From Mayamaea pseudoterrestris (lineage: Eukaryota; Bacillariophyta; Bacillariophyceae; Sellaphorales; Sellaphoraceae), in contig BROI01000035.1 of NCBI GenBank assembly GCA_027923505.1, positions 184,440 to 248,439 of the forward strand: a DNA stretch of 64,000 bases. Reading direction: 5' to 3'. This document shows, in pieces, positions 29,976 through 41,652 of this stretch. The stretch's first letter is position 1, and each line of letters begins with the position of its first letter. A model generated the notes under the pieces. It searched no databases. It was not told where the DNA came from and saw only the letters and a list, made by a program, of their open reading frames with translations. The position numbers were made by a program, and so were the translations under genes.

Positions 29976-30629
29976 TCAGTTGATTAGTCGTCTTTCATTG
30001 TCCTCGACACACGCCACACCAAAGAATACGTCAACATTGCCAGAGCCAAAGTCAAAAGACTCCGTCGAAACCAGATCCATTCCTGCTGTATGATACATTA
30101 ATGTAGCCTTTTCGAGTGTCATTCCATTGGGGTGTTCGTCTTTGGATTGTAGCCAATCTGAGTGGCAGAAACGACCAGTCGATGGTTTTAACAGCTGCGC
30201 CAGTAGTTGAAGTGTTCGTGGTCGATCCGATTCAGGAATGAAATTCAGTACATTGCTGGCAACAATCAAATCAATGCGACCAGTATATTGTGCATTAAGC
30301 GATTCTATCACAAGGTTTGTAGGACCGCCAAAGACACCTTGGATTGCAAGGACGTTATTCCAATCTCGCGACTGAATCTTTTCTTGGAGCAACTCGATCA
30401 TGCTTGGACTCGCGTCAATTGCTAGAATCGTTTGGCACTTGGTTCGCAGAGTTTCCGTCAATAATCCTGTCCCGCATCCAAAATCTAGAATAATAGAATT
30501 TCCTTCGTCGACTGGTAAAAGGCTCGCTTGTTGAAGTGTCGCATAAAACGATTGCGCGTATGGGCGGGCCATGTCGTCCCAATCACCAGCCATGGCATTC
30601 CATTCTCGCGTCACTTGGTCTTGGTTCAT
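29976..30629 (-). CDS. Class I SAM-dependent methyltransferase (copy 1)
   Basis: 217 residues in one exon from ATG 30629. Motif I is ILDFGCGTGLLTETL (residues about 47-61), followed by AIDASPSMIELLQEKI with the acidic residue that binds the SAM ribose. IDLIVASNVLNFIP is motif post-II, and WLQSKDEHPNGMTLE lies near the region where substrates bind in small-molecule methyltransferases. The family (methyltransf_11/25 type) is broad and the substrate is not predictable. It is divergent from Rab1 with a 531-bp shared upstream region. An identical copy lies at 36,145-36,798. Confidence 0.85.
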   Translation of the reverse strand: MNQDQVTREWNAMAGDWDDMARPYAQSFYATLQQASLLPVDEGNSIILDFGCGTGLLTETLRTKCQTILAIDASPSMIELLQEKIQSRDWNNVLAIQGVFGGPTNLVIESLNAQYTGRIDLIVASNVLNFIPESDRPRTLQLLAQLLKPSTGRFCHSDWLQSKDEHPNGMTLEKATLMYHTAGMDLVSTESFDFGSGNVDVFFGVACVEDNERRLIN

Positions 30630-31160
30630 TGCTATATAAAGATGTATGTAGCTCGAGGCTGGGTTGTATTGGCCGCTGTTAAAAGATGCACGAATGTCGA
30701 TTTACTGTTATCCTCCCATTATGGAATGGTCGGGACGCGGTGACAAGTCACGACGAGGTCATGGATGACGTACAATTCATCCAATCAGACCAATGCATCG
30801 CATTGGACCTTTTTTCAAAGTTTCTGGCGTACTCTTCAATCGACTGTGCCAAAAACTCTATTTTTCAAAGTTTTTGACACTACTCTCTAATGCACTGTAA
30901 AACAGACAATAAAATATCAAAGTCATTTGAGGCACTCTTTTCTTGACAGTGAAAATTCGCACGACCGCAACGATCGCCAACAACTCGGCGCGGGGCGAAC
31001 CAGCGGCGCGATGAGTCATGAAATATGCTACTATAACATTTTGTGTAAATATTCAAGATCGGATAATGAATACATGACTTGACTTGGGGATAAAGATAAG
31101 AGCCGTTACTTCGGCCACGCCGGCGCATGGTTTCCCAACGACACAACGAATCGATCGACC
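30630..31160. promoter_or_regulatory. Divergent intergenic promoter region with palindromic repeat
   Basis: This lies between the methyltransferase and Rab1. At 30,815-30,900 the pattern TTTTTTCAAAGTTTCTGGCG, GTGCCAAAAACTCTA and TTTTTCAAAGTTTTTGACAC repeats with a period near 48 bp and matches the element at 2,405-2,500 in the other divergent promoter. A TATATAA-like stretch (GCTATATAAAG) lies at 30,631-30,641 immediately before the methyltransferase ATG. The second copy is at 36,799-37,329. Confidence 0.5.
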
Positions 31161-32040
31161 ATGGCGCCTGGTTCCTCCACCAAGCAAAGAGACTACGACC
31201 ATCTCTTCAAGCTGGTTCTCATTGGAGACAGCGGAGTTGGTAAATCATGCCTGCTTCTTCGATTTGCGGTAAGAAATGCTGTAGAGGAAGTTGGACGAGG
31301 CAGATCCGCATCGTTGCTGCTACCGATAGTCGATGAATGAAGACTGAATTGGACGTTTGTCGTCCTCGTTTCAATCAAAGAGGACTAGTATTCTGAAAAC
31401 TTCTACTTTGCGTTTTGGGACAGGATGACGCCTTTACCGAGTCTTATATTAGCACCATTGGAGTCGACTTTCGCTTCCGAACCGTCAAGATTGAGAAAAA
31501 GACGGTCAAGCTGCAAATTTGGGACACTGCTGGACAGGAGCGCTTTCGAACAATTACTTCGGCGTACTATCGTGGAGCAGGTATTTATTTGTTTGCTTTG
31601 CGAGTGCGACGAGAGCATGACGACCAGCTGCCCTGCTCAATGCTCATTTTATACAATCATATCATTCTTCAATTGCTACTTACGCAGACGGAATCATCAT
31701 GGTATTTGATGTAACATCAACGGAATCGTTTGATCACGTGAATGACTGGCTCAAGGAGGTGAATCGGTACGCAGCGGAAGGAACGGTCAAGCTTCTGGTG
31801 GGCAACAAGTGCGACCGGTCGGCTGACCGAGTAGTTTCGGAGGAGCAAGCCAAGGATTTCGCGCAAGAATTGGGTATTCCGTATATTGAAACGTCTGCCA
31901 AGTCGGCCAAGAATGTCGAGGAAGCATTCTTGACCATGGCTGGTGAGTTGATTCGTCAGCGAGCGGCGCGAGGCGAGACTGAGACTGCCAAGAAGGGAAT
32001 CGATTTACAGGAGAAGGCTGCCAAGTCGAATTGCTGTTAG
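31161..32040 (+). CDS. RAB1: Rab1/Ypt1-type small GTPase (copy 1)
   Basis: Three exons, 31161-31268, 31424-31580 and 31688-32040 (introns 155 and 107 nt), give 205 residues, the standard Rab1 length. All GTPase motifs are present: P-loop GDSGVGKS, effector region [35 protein letters not shown] and ETSAK. The C-terminal SNCC is a double-cysteine geranylgeranylation site. Rab1 controls ER-to-Golgi and intra-Golgi transport by recruiting tethers. The intron after RGA is in phase 1 and restores [13 protein letters not shown]2, a Golgi tether subunit, follows head-to-tail after 514 bp. An identical copy lies at 37,330-38,209. Confidence 0.95.
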
Positions 32041-32418
32041 TTCATTAATTGATTGAGCGAGAACGAGCTTGCAATATACTCGTGCTTGGAAATCTTTGTT
32101 TGTTGCTTGCATTCTTGCTATATTGGTGGAAGGGGCGAGACGACACGACGACATTGTCAAAAGAATACCGTAGACCAACATAATAGCAGTGTCTTCTACT
32201 GGTTTTCCGTTGCTATTCCGCTTGTAATGTATTGCAATGGATGACAATACGAGTACTTGTACCAGTAGGTATACCCACATCTTTGGATCGAACAGCAACA
32301 TGGCGTTTCTGACAACAGCACATGCGCCGACTCGCGTACGAAGCAAGGAGGTCATGCGTCTGGAAAACGAGAGGCAGGTCATCCGTTCACTTTTGCGCAA
32401 ACGGATCCAACTATGCAT
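32005..32418 (-). CDS. Possible small membrane protein (copy 1), uncertain
   Basis: A 137-residue minus-strand frame occupies most of the gap between Rab1 and COG2 and overlaps the last 36 bp of Rab1. From the internal ATG near 32,301 it would encode FDPKMWVYLLVQVLVLSSIA followed by a polar loop and AIMLVYGILLTMSS, one or two membrane helices. No family is recognised and the overlap with Rab1 argues against the full length; it may be a chance frame. The same frame exists at 38,174-38,587. Confidence 0.25.
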   Translation of the reverse strand: MHSWIRLRKSERMTCLSFSRRMTSLLRTRVGACAVVRNAMLLFDPKMWVYLLVQVLVLSSIAIHYKRNSNGKPVEDTAIMLVYGILLTMSSCRLAPSTNIARMQATNKDFQARVYCKLVLAQSINELTAIRLGSLLL

Positions 32419-32554
32419 GACCGACTGCCCTTTCAGGTTCTATAGCGTATATATGTACAAAGACTGTAACAATCGACTGGAATATAGAGGCGCTTAGAGA
32501 GTCTTTCTGTTCATCGTGCTGCATCTACCATTTGGACTCGATCCGACGCCAAGC

Positions 32555-35218
32555 ATGTCGTCGTCGCATTCGCACCAGACATCCGACGACTACAGCAGCA
32601 GCAATATTCCCAAGAACATGTCTACCATGTCTCTGGAAAGGCGACTCCAGCAATTAAAGGAAGAGTCTCAGAAGTTGGATCAAACATTGACGCAGAAACT
32701 TGCATCGAGTCCATCGGGTCAAAACCTTTTGCACATGAGCACCTCGCTGAATACACTGCCGCCGGATTTGCATTTGCTACTGCAGCAACTTCATCCAATT
32801 TACTCGCAAGCTGAGCAAGCCGAAAGTAGTCAATGGGAGATTCTGGACGATCTGACGCAGGCTGCAAGAGCGATTCAACTGGCGGACCGAAGAGTCATTC
32901 ACGCCAACGATTGCATTGACTTGTACGAGGATTTGATGGCTGCAGAGGCTTGCGTCATTCGCCGAAACAAGTACAAAGTAAACGATAAGGAGAATGAAAA
33001 TCGAAAAATTCAGGAGGAGGAACATGACTGGGATGCCAATGACGATCTACAAGGTATGCGTCTATGCATGATGCATTCTGCATTCTACTAGCAGCCGTCA
33101 CTCGTTTCTCGTCTCGTCACACTTGTCACTCACATGTTGCGCCTAATTCTTCGCAAAGACGACTTGAACTATGCGTCATCACTAGAGCGAGCCTCACATG
33201 TGACACTTTGTCTCATTCACGACTTGCATATTGCTACAGATGCGGTTTCGGCTTTGACAACGTCAGGCAAGCGAGGACTTTTGCCGTCGACGAGTAGCAA
33301 CGACACTATCAATGACTCCATGACAACGACAAACAAACAGGTACCTTCGCTCGCGACGCCACTGCCAGATGACTGTGAAAGAGCGCAGTTCGTCATGAAG
33401 CTTGCCCCAAGAATTAGACGATTAGAGGCGGAAACTATAAAATGCTTGGCGGAGCAATTTGAGTTTTTGCTAAAGGAGTTCCATGCGCTGCAAACTCTGG
33501 AGCAGCAAAAGAATGCCAACAACGACGTTGAAGAACCAGTGATGGTCAACGATAGTAGCAATTTACATGACATGCAGCAGCAATCGCTACTGTTGGTGAT
33601 GCTTGGACATGTCATGCGCGGACTAGCTCTACTCGGTCGAGGTAAGGAGGTGGAATCCATCTTTGGACGCGTCGCTATTATGCCACTAGTGCGGCCGCAA
33701 ATTACAATGGGACGCATGGATGAGGGTGGGAATCGGGGTGAATGTGCCGGTTTGGAGAGGTTGCTGCAGGATGTTTTGCAGAGTGTTATCGTGACCTATG
33801 GACCAGTGGTTCGAATGAGTGAAACCATGTTTGTAAGTTACGATGGACCTACCGGTAACGATGAAGAATTGTCGGCTATGCTGGACGTTGACTTGCTCAC
33901 GGCCGGTGTATGGGTTCCGTTGGCAACGGCACTCATGGCCGACTCAGGTATTCAAATGGCAATCTTCTCGCCCGGAATAGCGAGCATACTGCAGGCAAAT
34001 TACACGACGCTTGATCGGTTCCTCGCGCAATTAGCGGATCGAGTGTTGTTGGAAGAAGAAAATGCAAAAATTACTGTTGTTAAAGACGAGAGCAAAAGGC
34101 AAACCTTTGACCCCCTACAACAAAATTTGACGGAGGGGTGGTGTCGAAAAGCGCAGGAACGGATTTACGCGCACCCCAAGACAGCTGAATTTACTAAGCG
34201 ATGGAACTTGCCAATCTACTATCAGCTTCGATTCGGTGAGTGTTGCACTCGACTTAACAAAGCAATTGATGCTACGAGACGTAACGGTTGGATAGCACAA
34301 GTGTTTAGTGGCAGTGAAGATAAAGAGGCAGTCATTAAGTCGCAATCTGGACTTGAAATTTCGTTTTTTGTTGAACTATATGACGTTATATTTGGATTGT
34401 GGCGGCCCGACGTTATTCTCACTCCATTGGCGAACCGGTTCCTGCGAGGTGCGATTCAAGTAATAGGCCGAACTGTGACGTTCGTCGAGGAAGGCATGCG
34501 ATGTCGAGTCAGATTTGGCGACGAGCCGAAACCGCGGGAGGCAAGGAATGGCGCGACCGAAAATGGCAACGGTCAGGCGCTAGTAGTCGAAGCGACGGAT
34601 GCTAGCGACGGCGGAGCAGTGTCGCATGCGCCGTACCCATCTCGAGCACCATACTATTGGGGAGAGAGCGAAGTGGATGTTGCCGGCGTGGCGTGGGAGC
34701 TCAACATACTAGAATCCATCTTGAGTCATGAGTATGGCACAGTTGTATGCGAAGCACTCAAGCTGTCAAACTTCGGTCCGGAGCGTGCTGAGATTCGGGA
34801 GATTGTGGACGAAATGCTCAAGGAAGCAAGCAACCTTATACATCCATTAATTGATATGGCATGGAACGAGATCATTGTCGAACTGATAACGAAAAAGTGT
34901 GCGCAACCACTCGCTGCTGTTAAAGGAGTTGCTGCTACATATCGCATGACGAATCGACCTCCTCCAACGCAAGCTTCTCCATTTGTCGGCACCGTGTTAC
35001 GGCCACTGAAAGAATTCATCGACGAGTTTGGCCACCGAATTCCGGATCGAGTAGGATCAAAATGGAAGCACCAAATTGTCGCGACTATTGCTGAACAATA
35101 TGCACTCGCTGTAGAGGAGCTCATCAGTACGGTTCAGAGAACGGAAGTGGCGCTGAATAGTCGAAGGACACGGATCTTTGGTCCTTCAACGCTATTTCAG
35201 CGAGCTGCAGACTTGTAA
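32555..35218 (+). pseudogene. COG2: COG2, left copy truncated by the duplication junction
   Basis: Exon 1 is 32555-33053, the intron 105 nt, and exon 2 33159-35218. The sequence is identical to the complete gene at 38,724 up to residue 838 (RRTR). At 35,174 the reading frame crosses the duplication junction and picks up 14 unrelated residues (IFGPSTLFQRAADL) before a stop. It therefore lacks the last 65 residues of COG2. The deleted part is only the extreme C-terminus, so a partly functional or dominant product is conceivable, but loss of the normal 3' end probably destabilises the transcript. Confidence 0.85.
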
Positions 35219-35235
35219 TACTAAATCAAGCCCTG

Positions 35236-36099
35236 TTGACCGCCCGGAGATCGAATTCATTTCGTGATGACCAAGACATGCGGCGCCTTCGTTCCCATCT
35301 CATTGCGCCATTAATTAATTTCACCTATTTCGATAAACCTTTCGACGTCTGTGGGGAGTCAAGTGACGCTCTACTAGGAGCCGACAATTCGCAAGGAGCG
35401 GAAGACCAATCGCATTCTTTAGTCGCATGCTTTTTTTGGCGCAAAAGAAGTATATACAATAAGAGAACGAGAGATGCTATGTATTGTGTTGCTTGGACAA
35501 GAGGTATGGACGGATATATACAGTCCACTTCAACAAACATCAATCCAACGACAAGACAGCCAAATCGAACTGTATTTAACAGTGGAGATGGTTACTCTGA
35601 AGAATATGGATAAACGTAGTATTACATCAGAGGAGGAGACAACAAGATGCAGACGCATTGCGGCGGTAAATAGAAGGCTATAAAAGACACCACAAACGAA
35701 ACATCTTTTACAATCGAGGACTCAACAAGCTCCCACACACGAGCTTTACAAACGGCAAAAGCACTTGCTTCGTTATCGCGCAAATCAATCAGGTCTATAC
35801 AGACGCAAGCCTTCCATTCGTCGAGGACTACCCGCAAAGCAAAGGAGTGGCGAGTAAGAATCGACCGACGGCCTCGGCCAGGGACGAGAAAGAAAAACGC
35901 CTCCATCTACCACTGAAGGTGCAATCAATCGCAAAAGCTCAAACGCGAGATGAAGAGCTACAACAAGAATTTGCGCGACGACCAGAATACTTTTGGCATG
36001 GTCACAAGTAGGCGATGGATGATAAATTCACGAGTGAAGGGTTGGCACGAACACAACGCGACATGCGCAGCTCGCACAAGCATTATGTGGACTAGGATA
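35236..36099 (+). pseudogene. Ty3/gypsy relic, second copy
   Basis: Identical to 29,067-29,930. The degraded RNase H and pre-integrase segments have the same stops in both units, so the relic was already decayed before the duplication. Confidence 0.6.
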
Positions 36100-36144
36100 C
36101 TGTATATCCTTCAAAAGTTGTTATTTAATGATTGCAGAATTAAA

Positions 36145-36798
36145 TCAGTTGATTAGTCGTCTTTCATTGTCCTCGACACACGCCACACCAAAGAATACGT
36201 CAACATTGCCAGAGCCAAAGTCAAAAGACTCCGTCGAAACCAGATCCATTCCTGCTGTATGATACATTAATGTAGCCTTTTCGAGTGTCATTCCATTGGG
36301 GTGTTCGTCTTTGGATTGTAGCCAATCTGAGTGGCAGAAACGACCAGTCGATGGTTTTAACAGCTGCGCCAGTAGTTGAAGTGTTCGTGGTCGATCCGAT
36401 TCAGGAATGAAATTCAGTACATTGCTGGCAACAATCAAATCAATGCGACCAGTATATTGTGCATTAAGCGATTCTATCACAAGGTTTGTAGGACCGCCAA
36501 AGACACCTTGGATTGCAAGGACGTTATTCCAATCTCGCGACTGAATCTTTTCTTGGAGCAACTCGATCATGCTTGGACTCGCGTCAATTGCTAGAATCGT
36601 TTGGCACTTGGTTCGCAGAGTTTCCGTCAATAATCCTGTCCCGCATCCAAAATCTAGAATAATAGAATTTCCTTCGTCGACTGGTAAAAGGCTCGCTTGT
36701 TGAAGTGTCGCATAAAACGATTGCGCGTATGGGCGGGCCATGTCGTCCCAATCACCAGCCATGGCATTCCATTCTCGCGTCACTTGGTCTTGGTTCAT
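36145..36798 (-). CDS. Class I SAM-dependent methyltransferase (copy 2)
   Basis: Identical 217-residue copy of the gene at 29,976-30,629, with the same upstream region. Both copies appear intact (motif I DFGCGTG), so dosage should be doubled if both are expressed. Confidence 0.85.
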   Translation of the reverse strand: MNQDQVTREWNAMAGDWDDMARPYAQSFYATLQQASLLPVDEGNSIILDFGCGTGLLTETLRTKCQTILAIDASPSMIELLQEKIQSRDWNNVLAIQGVFGGPTNLVIESLNAQYTGRIDLIVASNVLNFIPESDRPRTLQLLAQLLKPSTGRFCHSDWLQSKDEHPNGMTLEKATLMYHTAGMDLVSTESFDFGSGNVDVFFGVACVEDNERRLIN

Positions 36799-37329
36799 TG
36801 CTATATAAAGATGTATGTAGCTCGAGGCTGGGTTGTATTGGCCGCTGTTAAAAGATGCACGAATGTCGATTTACTGTTATCCTCCCATTATGGAATGGTC
36901 GGGACGCGGTGACAAGTCACGACGAGGTCATGGATGACGTACAATTCATCCAATCAGACCAATGCATCGCATTGGACCTTTTTTCAAAGTTTCTGGCGTA
37001 CTCTTCAATCGACTGTGCCAAAAACTCTATTTTTCAAAGTTTTTGACACTACTCTCTAATGCACTGTAAAACAGACAATAAAATATCAAAGTCATTTGAG
37101 GCACTCTTTTCTTGACAGTGAAAATTCGCACGACCGCAACGATCGCCAACAACTCGGCGCGGGGCGAACCAGCGGCGCGATGAGTCATGAAATATGCTAC
37201 TATAACATTTTGTGTAAATATTCAAGATCGGATAATGAATACATGACTTGACTTGGGGATAAAGATAAGAGCCGTTACTTCGGCCACGCCGGCGCATGGT
37301 TTCCCAACGACACAACGAATCGATCGACC

Positions 37330-38209
37330 ATGGCGCCTGGTTCCTCCACCAAGCAAAGAGACTACGACCATCTCTTCAAGCTGGTTCTCATTGGAGACAG
37401 CGGAGTTGGTAAATCATGCCTGCTTCTTCGATTTGCGGTAAGAAATGCTGTAGAGGAAGTTGGACGAGGCAGATCCGCATCGTTGCTGCTACCGATAGTC
37501 GATGAATGAAGACTGAATTGGACGTTTGTCGTCCTCGTTTCAATCAAAGAGGACTAGTATTCTGAAAACTTCTACTTTGCGTTTTGGGACAGGATGACGC
37601 CTTTACCGAGTCTTATATTAGCACCATTGGAGTCGACTTTCGCTTCCGAACCGTCAAGATTGAGAAAAAGACGGTCAAGCTGCAAATTTGGGACACTGCT
37701 GGACAGGAGCGCTTTCGAACAATTACTTCGGCGTACTATCGTGGAGCAGGTATTTATTTGTTTGCTTTGCGAGTGCGACGAGAGCATGACGACCAGCTGC
37801 CCTGCTCAATGCTCATTTTATACAATCATATCATTCTTCAATTGCTACTTACGCAGACGGAATCATCATGGTATTTGATGTAACATCAACGGAATCGTTT
37901 GATCACGTGAATGACTGGCTCAAGGAGGTGAATCGGTACGCAGCGGAAGGAACGGTCAAGCTTCTGGTGGGCAACAAGTGCGACCGGTCGGCTGACCGAG
38001 TAGTTTCGGAGGAGCAAGCCAAGGATTTCGCGCAAGAATTGGGTATTCCGTATATTGAAACGTCTGCCAAGTCGGCCAAGAATGTCGAGGAAGCATTCTT
38101 GACCATGGCTGGTGAGTTGATTCGTCAGCGAGCGGCGCGAGGCGAGACTGAGACTGCCAAGAAGGGAATCGATTTACAGGAGAAGGCTGCCAAGTCGAAT
38201 TGCTGTTAG
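37330..38209 (+). CDS. RAB1: Rab1/Ypt1-type small GTPase (copy 2)
   Basis: Exons 37330-37437, 37593-37749 and 37857-38209; 205 residues, identical to copy 1 including introns and the SNCC prenylation tail. This copy is followed by the complete COG2. Confidence 0.95.
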
Positions 38210-38723
38210 TTCATTAATTGATTGAGCGAGAACGAGCTTGCAATATACTCGTGCTTGGAAATCTTTGTTTGTTGCTTGCATTCTTGCTATATTGGTGGAA
38301 GGGGCGAGACGACACGACGACATTGTCAAAAGAATACCGTAGACCAACATAATAGCAGTGTCTTCTACTGGTTTTCCGTTGCTATTCCGCTTGTAATGTA
38401 TTGCAATGGATGACAATACGAGTACTTGTACCAGTAGGTATACCCACATCTTTGGATCGAACAGCAACATGGCGTTTCTGACAACAGCACATGCGCCGAC
38501 TCGCGTACGAAGCAAGGAGGTCATGCGTCTGGAAAACGAGAGGCAGGTCATCCGTTCACTTTTGCGCAAACGGATCCAACTATGCATGACCGACTGCCCT
38601 TTCAGGTTCTATAGCGTATATATGTACAAAGACTGTAACAATCGACTGGAATATAGAGGCGCTTAGAGAGTCTTTCTGTTCATCGTGCTGCATCTACCAT
38701 TTGGACTCGATCCGACGCCAAGC

Positions 38724-41540
38724 ATGTCGTCGTCGCATTCGCACCAGACATCCGACGACTACAGCAGCAGCAATATTCCCAAGAACATGTCTACCATGTC
38801 TCTGGAAAGGCGACTCCAGCAATTAAAGGAAGAGTCTCAGAAGTTGGATCAAACATTGACGCAGAAACTTGCATCGAGTCCATCGGGTCAAAACCTTTTG
38901 CACATGAGCACCTCGCTGAATACACTGCCGCCGGATTTGCATTTGCTACTGCAGCAACTTCATCCAATTTACTCGCAAGCTGAGCAAGCCGAAAGTAGTC
39001 AATGGGAGATTCTGGACGATCTGACGCAGGCTGCAAGAGCGATTCAACTGGCGGACCGAAGAGTCATTCACGCCAACGATTGCATTGACTTGTACGAGGA
39101 TTTGATGGCTGCAGAGGCTTGCGTCATTCGCCGAAACAAGTACAAAGTAAACGATAAGGAGAATGAAAATCGAAAAATTCAGGAGGAGGAACATGACTGG
39201 GATGCCAATGACGATCTACAAGGTATGCGTCTATGCATGATGCATTCTGCATTCTACTAGCAGCCGTCACTCGTTTCTCGTCTCGTCACACTTGTCACTC
39301 ACATGTTGCGCCTAATTCTTCGCAAAGACGACTTGAACTATGCGTCATCACTAGAGCGAGCCTCACATGTGACACTTTGTCTCATTCACGACTTGCATAT
39401 TGCTACAGATGCGGTTTCGGCTTTGACAACGTCAGGCAAGCGAGGACTTTTGCCGTCGACGAGTAGCAACGACACTATCAATGACTCCATGACAACGACA
39501 AACAAACAGGTACCTTCGCTCGCGACGCCACTGCCAGATGACTGTGAAAGAGCGCAGTTCGTCATGAAGCTTGCCCCAAGAATTAGACGATTAGAGGCGG
39601 AAACTATAAAATGCTTGGCGGAGCAATTTGAGTTTTTGCTAAAGGAGTTCCATGCGCTGCAAACTCTGGAGCAGCAAAAGAATGCCAACAACGACGTTGA
39701 AGAACCAGTGATGGTCAACGATAGTAGCAATTTACATGACATGCAGCAGCAATCGCTACTGTTGGTGATGCTTGGACATGTCATGCGCGGACTAGCTCTA
39801 CTCGGTCGAGGTAAGGAGGTGGAATCCATCTTTGGACGCGTCGCTATTATGCCACTAGTGCGGCCGCAAATTACAATGGGACGCATGGATGAGGGTGGGA
39901 ATCGGGGTGAATGTGCCGGTTTGGAGAGGTTGCTGCAGGATGTTTTGCAGAGTGTTATCGTGACCTATGGACCAGTGGTTCGAATGAGTGAAACCATGTT
40001 TGTAAGTTACGATGGACCTACCGGTAACGATGAAGAATTGTCGGCTATGCTGGACGTTGACTTGCTCACGGCCGGTGTATGGGTTCCGTTGGCAACGGCA
40101 CTCATGGCCGACTCAGGTATTCAAATGGCAATCTTCTCGCCCGGAATAGCGAGCATACTGCAGGCAAATTACACGACGCTTGATCGGTTCCTCGCGCAAT
40201 TAGCGGATCGAGTGTTGTTGGAAGAAGAAAATGCAAAAATTACTGTTGTTAAAGACGAGAGCAAAAGGCAAACCTTTGACCCCCTACAACAAAATTTGAC
40301 GGAGGGGTGGTGTCGAAAAGCGCAGGAACGGATTTACGCGCACCCCAAGACAGCTGAATTTACTAAGCGATGGAACTTGCCAATCTACTATCAGCTTCGA
40401 TTCGGTGAGTGTTGCACTCGACTTAACAAAGCAATTGATGCTACGAGACGTAACGGTTGGATAGCACAAGTGTTTAGTGGCAGTGAAGATAAAGAGGCAG
40501 TCATTAAGTCGCAATCTGGACTTGAAATTTCGTTTTTTGTTGAACTATATGACGTTATATTTGGATTGTGGCGGCCCGACGTTATTCTCACTCCATTGGC
40601 GAACCGGTTCCTGCGAGGTGCGATTCAAGTAATAGGCCGAACTGTGACGTTCGTCGAGGAAGGCATGCGATGTCGAGTCAGATTTGGCGACGAGCCGAAA
40701 CCGCGGGAGGCAAGGAATGGCGCGACCGAAAATGGCAACGGTCAGGCGCTAGTAGTCGAAGCGACGGATGCTAGCGACGGCGGAGCAGTGTCGCATGCGC
40801 CGTACCCATCTCGAGCACCATACTATTGGGGAGAGAGCGAAGTGGATGTTGCCGGCGTGGCGTGGGAGCTCAACATACTAGAATCCATCTTGAGTCATGA
40901 GTATGGCACAGTTGTATGCGAAGCACTCAAGCTGTCAAACTTCGGTCCGGAGCGTGCTGAGATTCGGGAGATTGTGGACGAAATGCTCAAGGAAGCAAGC
41001 AACCTTATACATCCATTAATTGATATGGCATGGAACGAGATCATTGTCGAACTGATAACGAAAAAGTGTGCGCAACCACTCGCTGCTGTTAAAGGAGTTG
41101 CTGCTACATATCGCATGACGAATCGACCTCCTCCAACGCAAGCTTCTCCATTTGTCGGCACCGTGTTACGGCCACTGAAAGAATTCATCGACGAGTTTGG
41201 CCACCGAATTCCGGATCGAGTAGGATCAAAATGGAAGCACCAAATTGTCGCGACTATTGCTGAACAATATGCACTCGCTGTAGAGGAGCTCATCAGTACG
41301 GTTCAGAGAACGGAAGTGGCGCTGAATAGTCGAAGGACACGGAAATCAGCGACTGGTGGTATGCGTGACGGCGAGAAGGTCAAACTCCAAGTATTTCTGG
41401 ATTATGAACAGTTTACGAAGAGCTTAGAGGATGTCGGTGTCGATCCAGCCACGGTAATTGGTGTTTCGAAGCTTAAGCAACTGACGGCCGAGGGCGAGGA
41501 GTTGCTCAAGCGCAACGAAAATGGTAGTGGCAATATATAG
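38724..41540 (+). CDS. COG2: Conserved oligomeric Golgi complex subunit 2 (complete copy)
   Basis: Exon 1 is 38724-39222, a 105-nt intron (GTATGC...CGCAAAG, phase 1), and exon 2 39328-41540, giving 903 residues. COG2 belongs to lobe A of the COG complex, which tethers recycling vesicles at the Golgi. The N-terminus (to about 165) is helical and coiled-coil-like, as in other COG subunits. The best family match is in the middle: HPKTAEFTKRWNLPIYYQLRFGE, a hallmark of COG2 (HPxxxxFxKRWNLPVYFQLRF). IFGLWRPDVILTPLANRFLRGAIQVIGR resembles the usual LPPLTHRFWKLTLQLLSRY segment. An Ala/Gly/Glu-rich insert separates the C-terminal helical region. The ATG at 38724 is preceded by CAAGC; an in-frame non-ATG extension exists upstream. 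It ends 78 bp before the convergent next gene. Confidence 0.85.
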
Positions 41541-41565
41541 CAATGTTTTGAGATAGAATACGTAG

Positions 41566-41652
41566 TTTTAAAAGCCCATAGTACACCCATTGGCTCGACC
41601 ATTTTCCGATAAGAATTTTAAAAGCCCATGGCACACCCATCGGCTCGTCCAT
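41566..41652. repeat. Near-direct 37-bp repeat at a gene 3' end
   Basis: TTTTAAAAGCCCAT starts units at 41,566-41,602 and 41,616-41,652 (period 50 bp, four mismatches). The right unit encodes the last codons of the transpeptidase (DGRADGCAMGF, stop); the left unit is a copy of that tail just beyond the stop. A small duplication therefore affected the 3' end of the gene. Confidence 0.8.

Larger units (their letters stand above)
29005..35173. repeat. Tandem duplication, left unit (6,169 bp)
   Basis: Every frame and every stretch I compared in 29,005-35,173 recurs at +6,169 without a difference. The left boundary is GCAC|ATCTTTGG at 29,005. The unit contains a gypsy relic, a methyltransferase, Rab1 and COG2 cut short. 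The inner junction (ACACGG|ATCTTTGG at 35,173/35,174) joins the COG2 coding sequence to the unit start. Confidence 0.95.
35174..41342. repeat. Tandem duplication, right unit (6,169 bp)
   Basis: Second unit, same orientation. It ends at ACACGG|AAATCAGC (41,342/41,343), where the complete COG2 continues. One base (A) at the junction is shared by both parents, i.e. 1-bp microhomology. Confidence 0.95.

Noticed and set aside
32237-32497. Plus-strand 86-codon frame between Rab1 and COG2
   Set aside because: It starts with poor context, overlaps the opposite frame and has no motif; it is likely chance.
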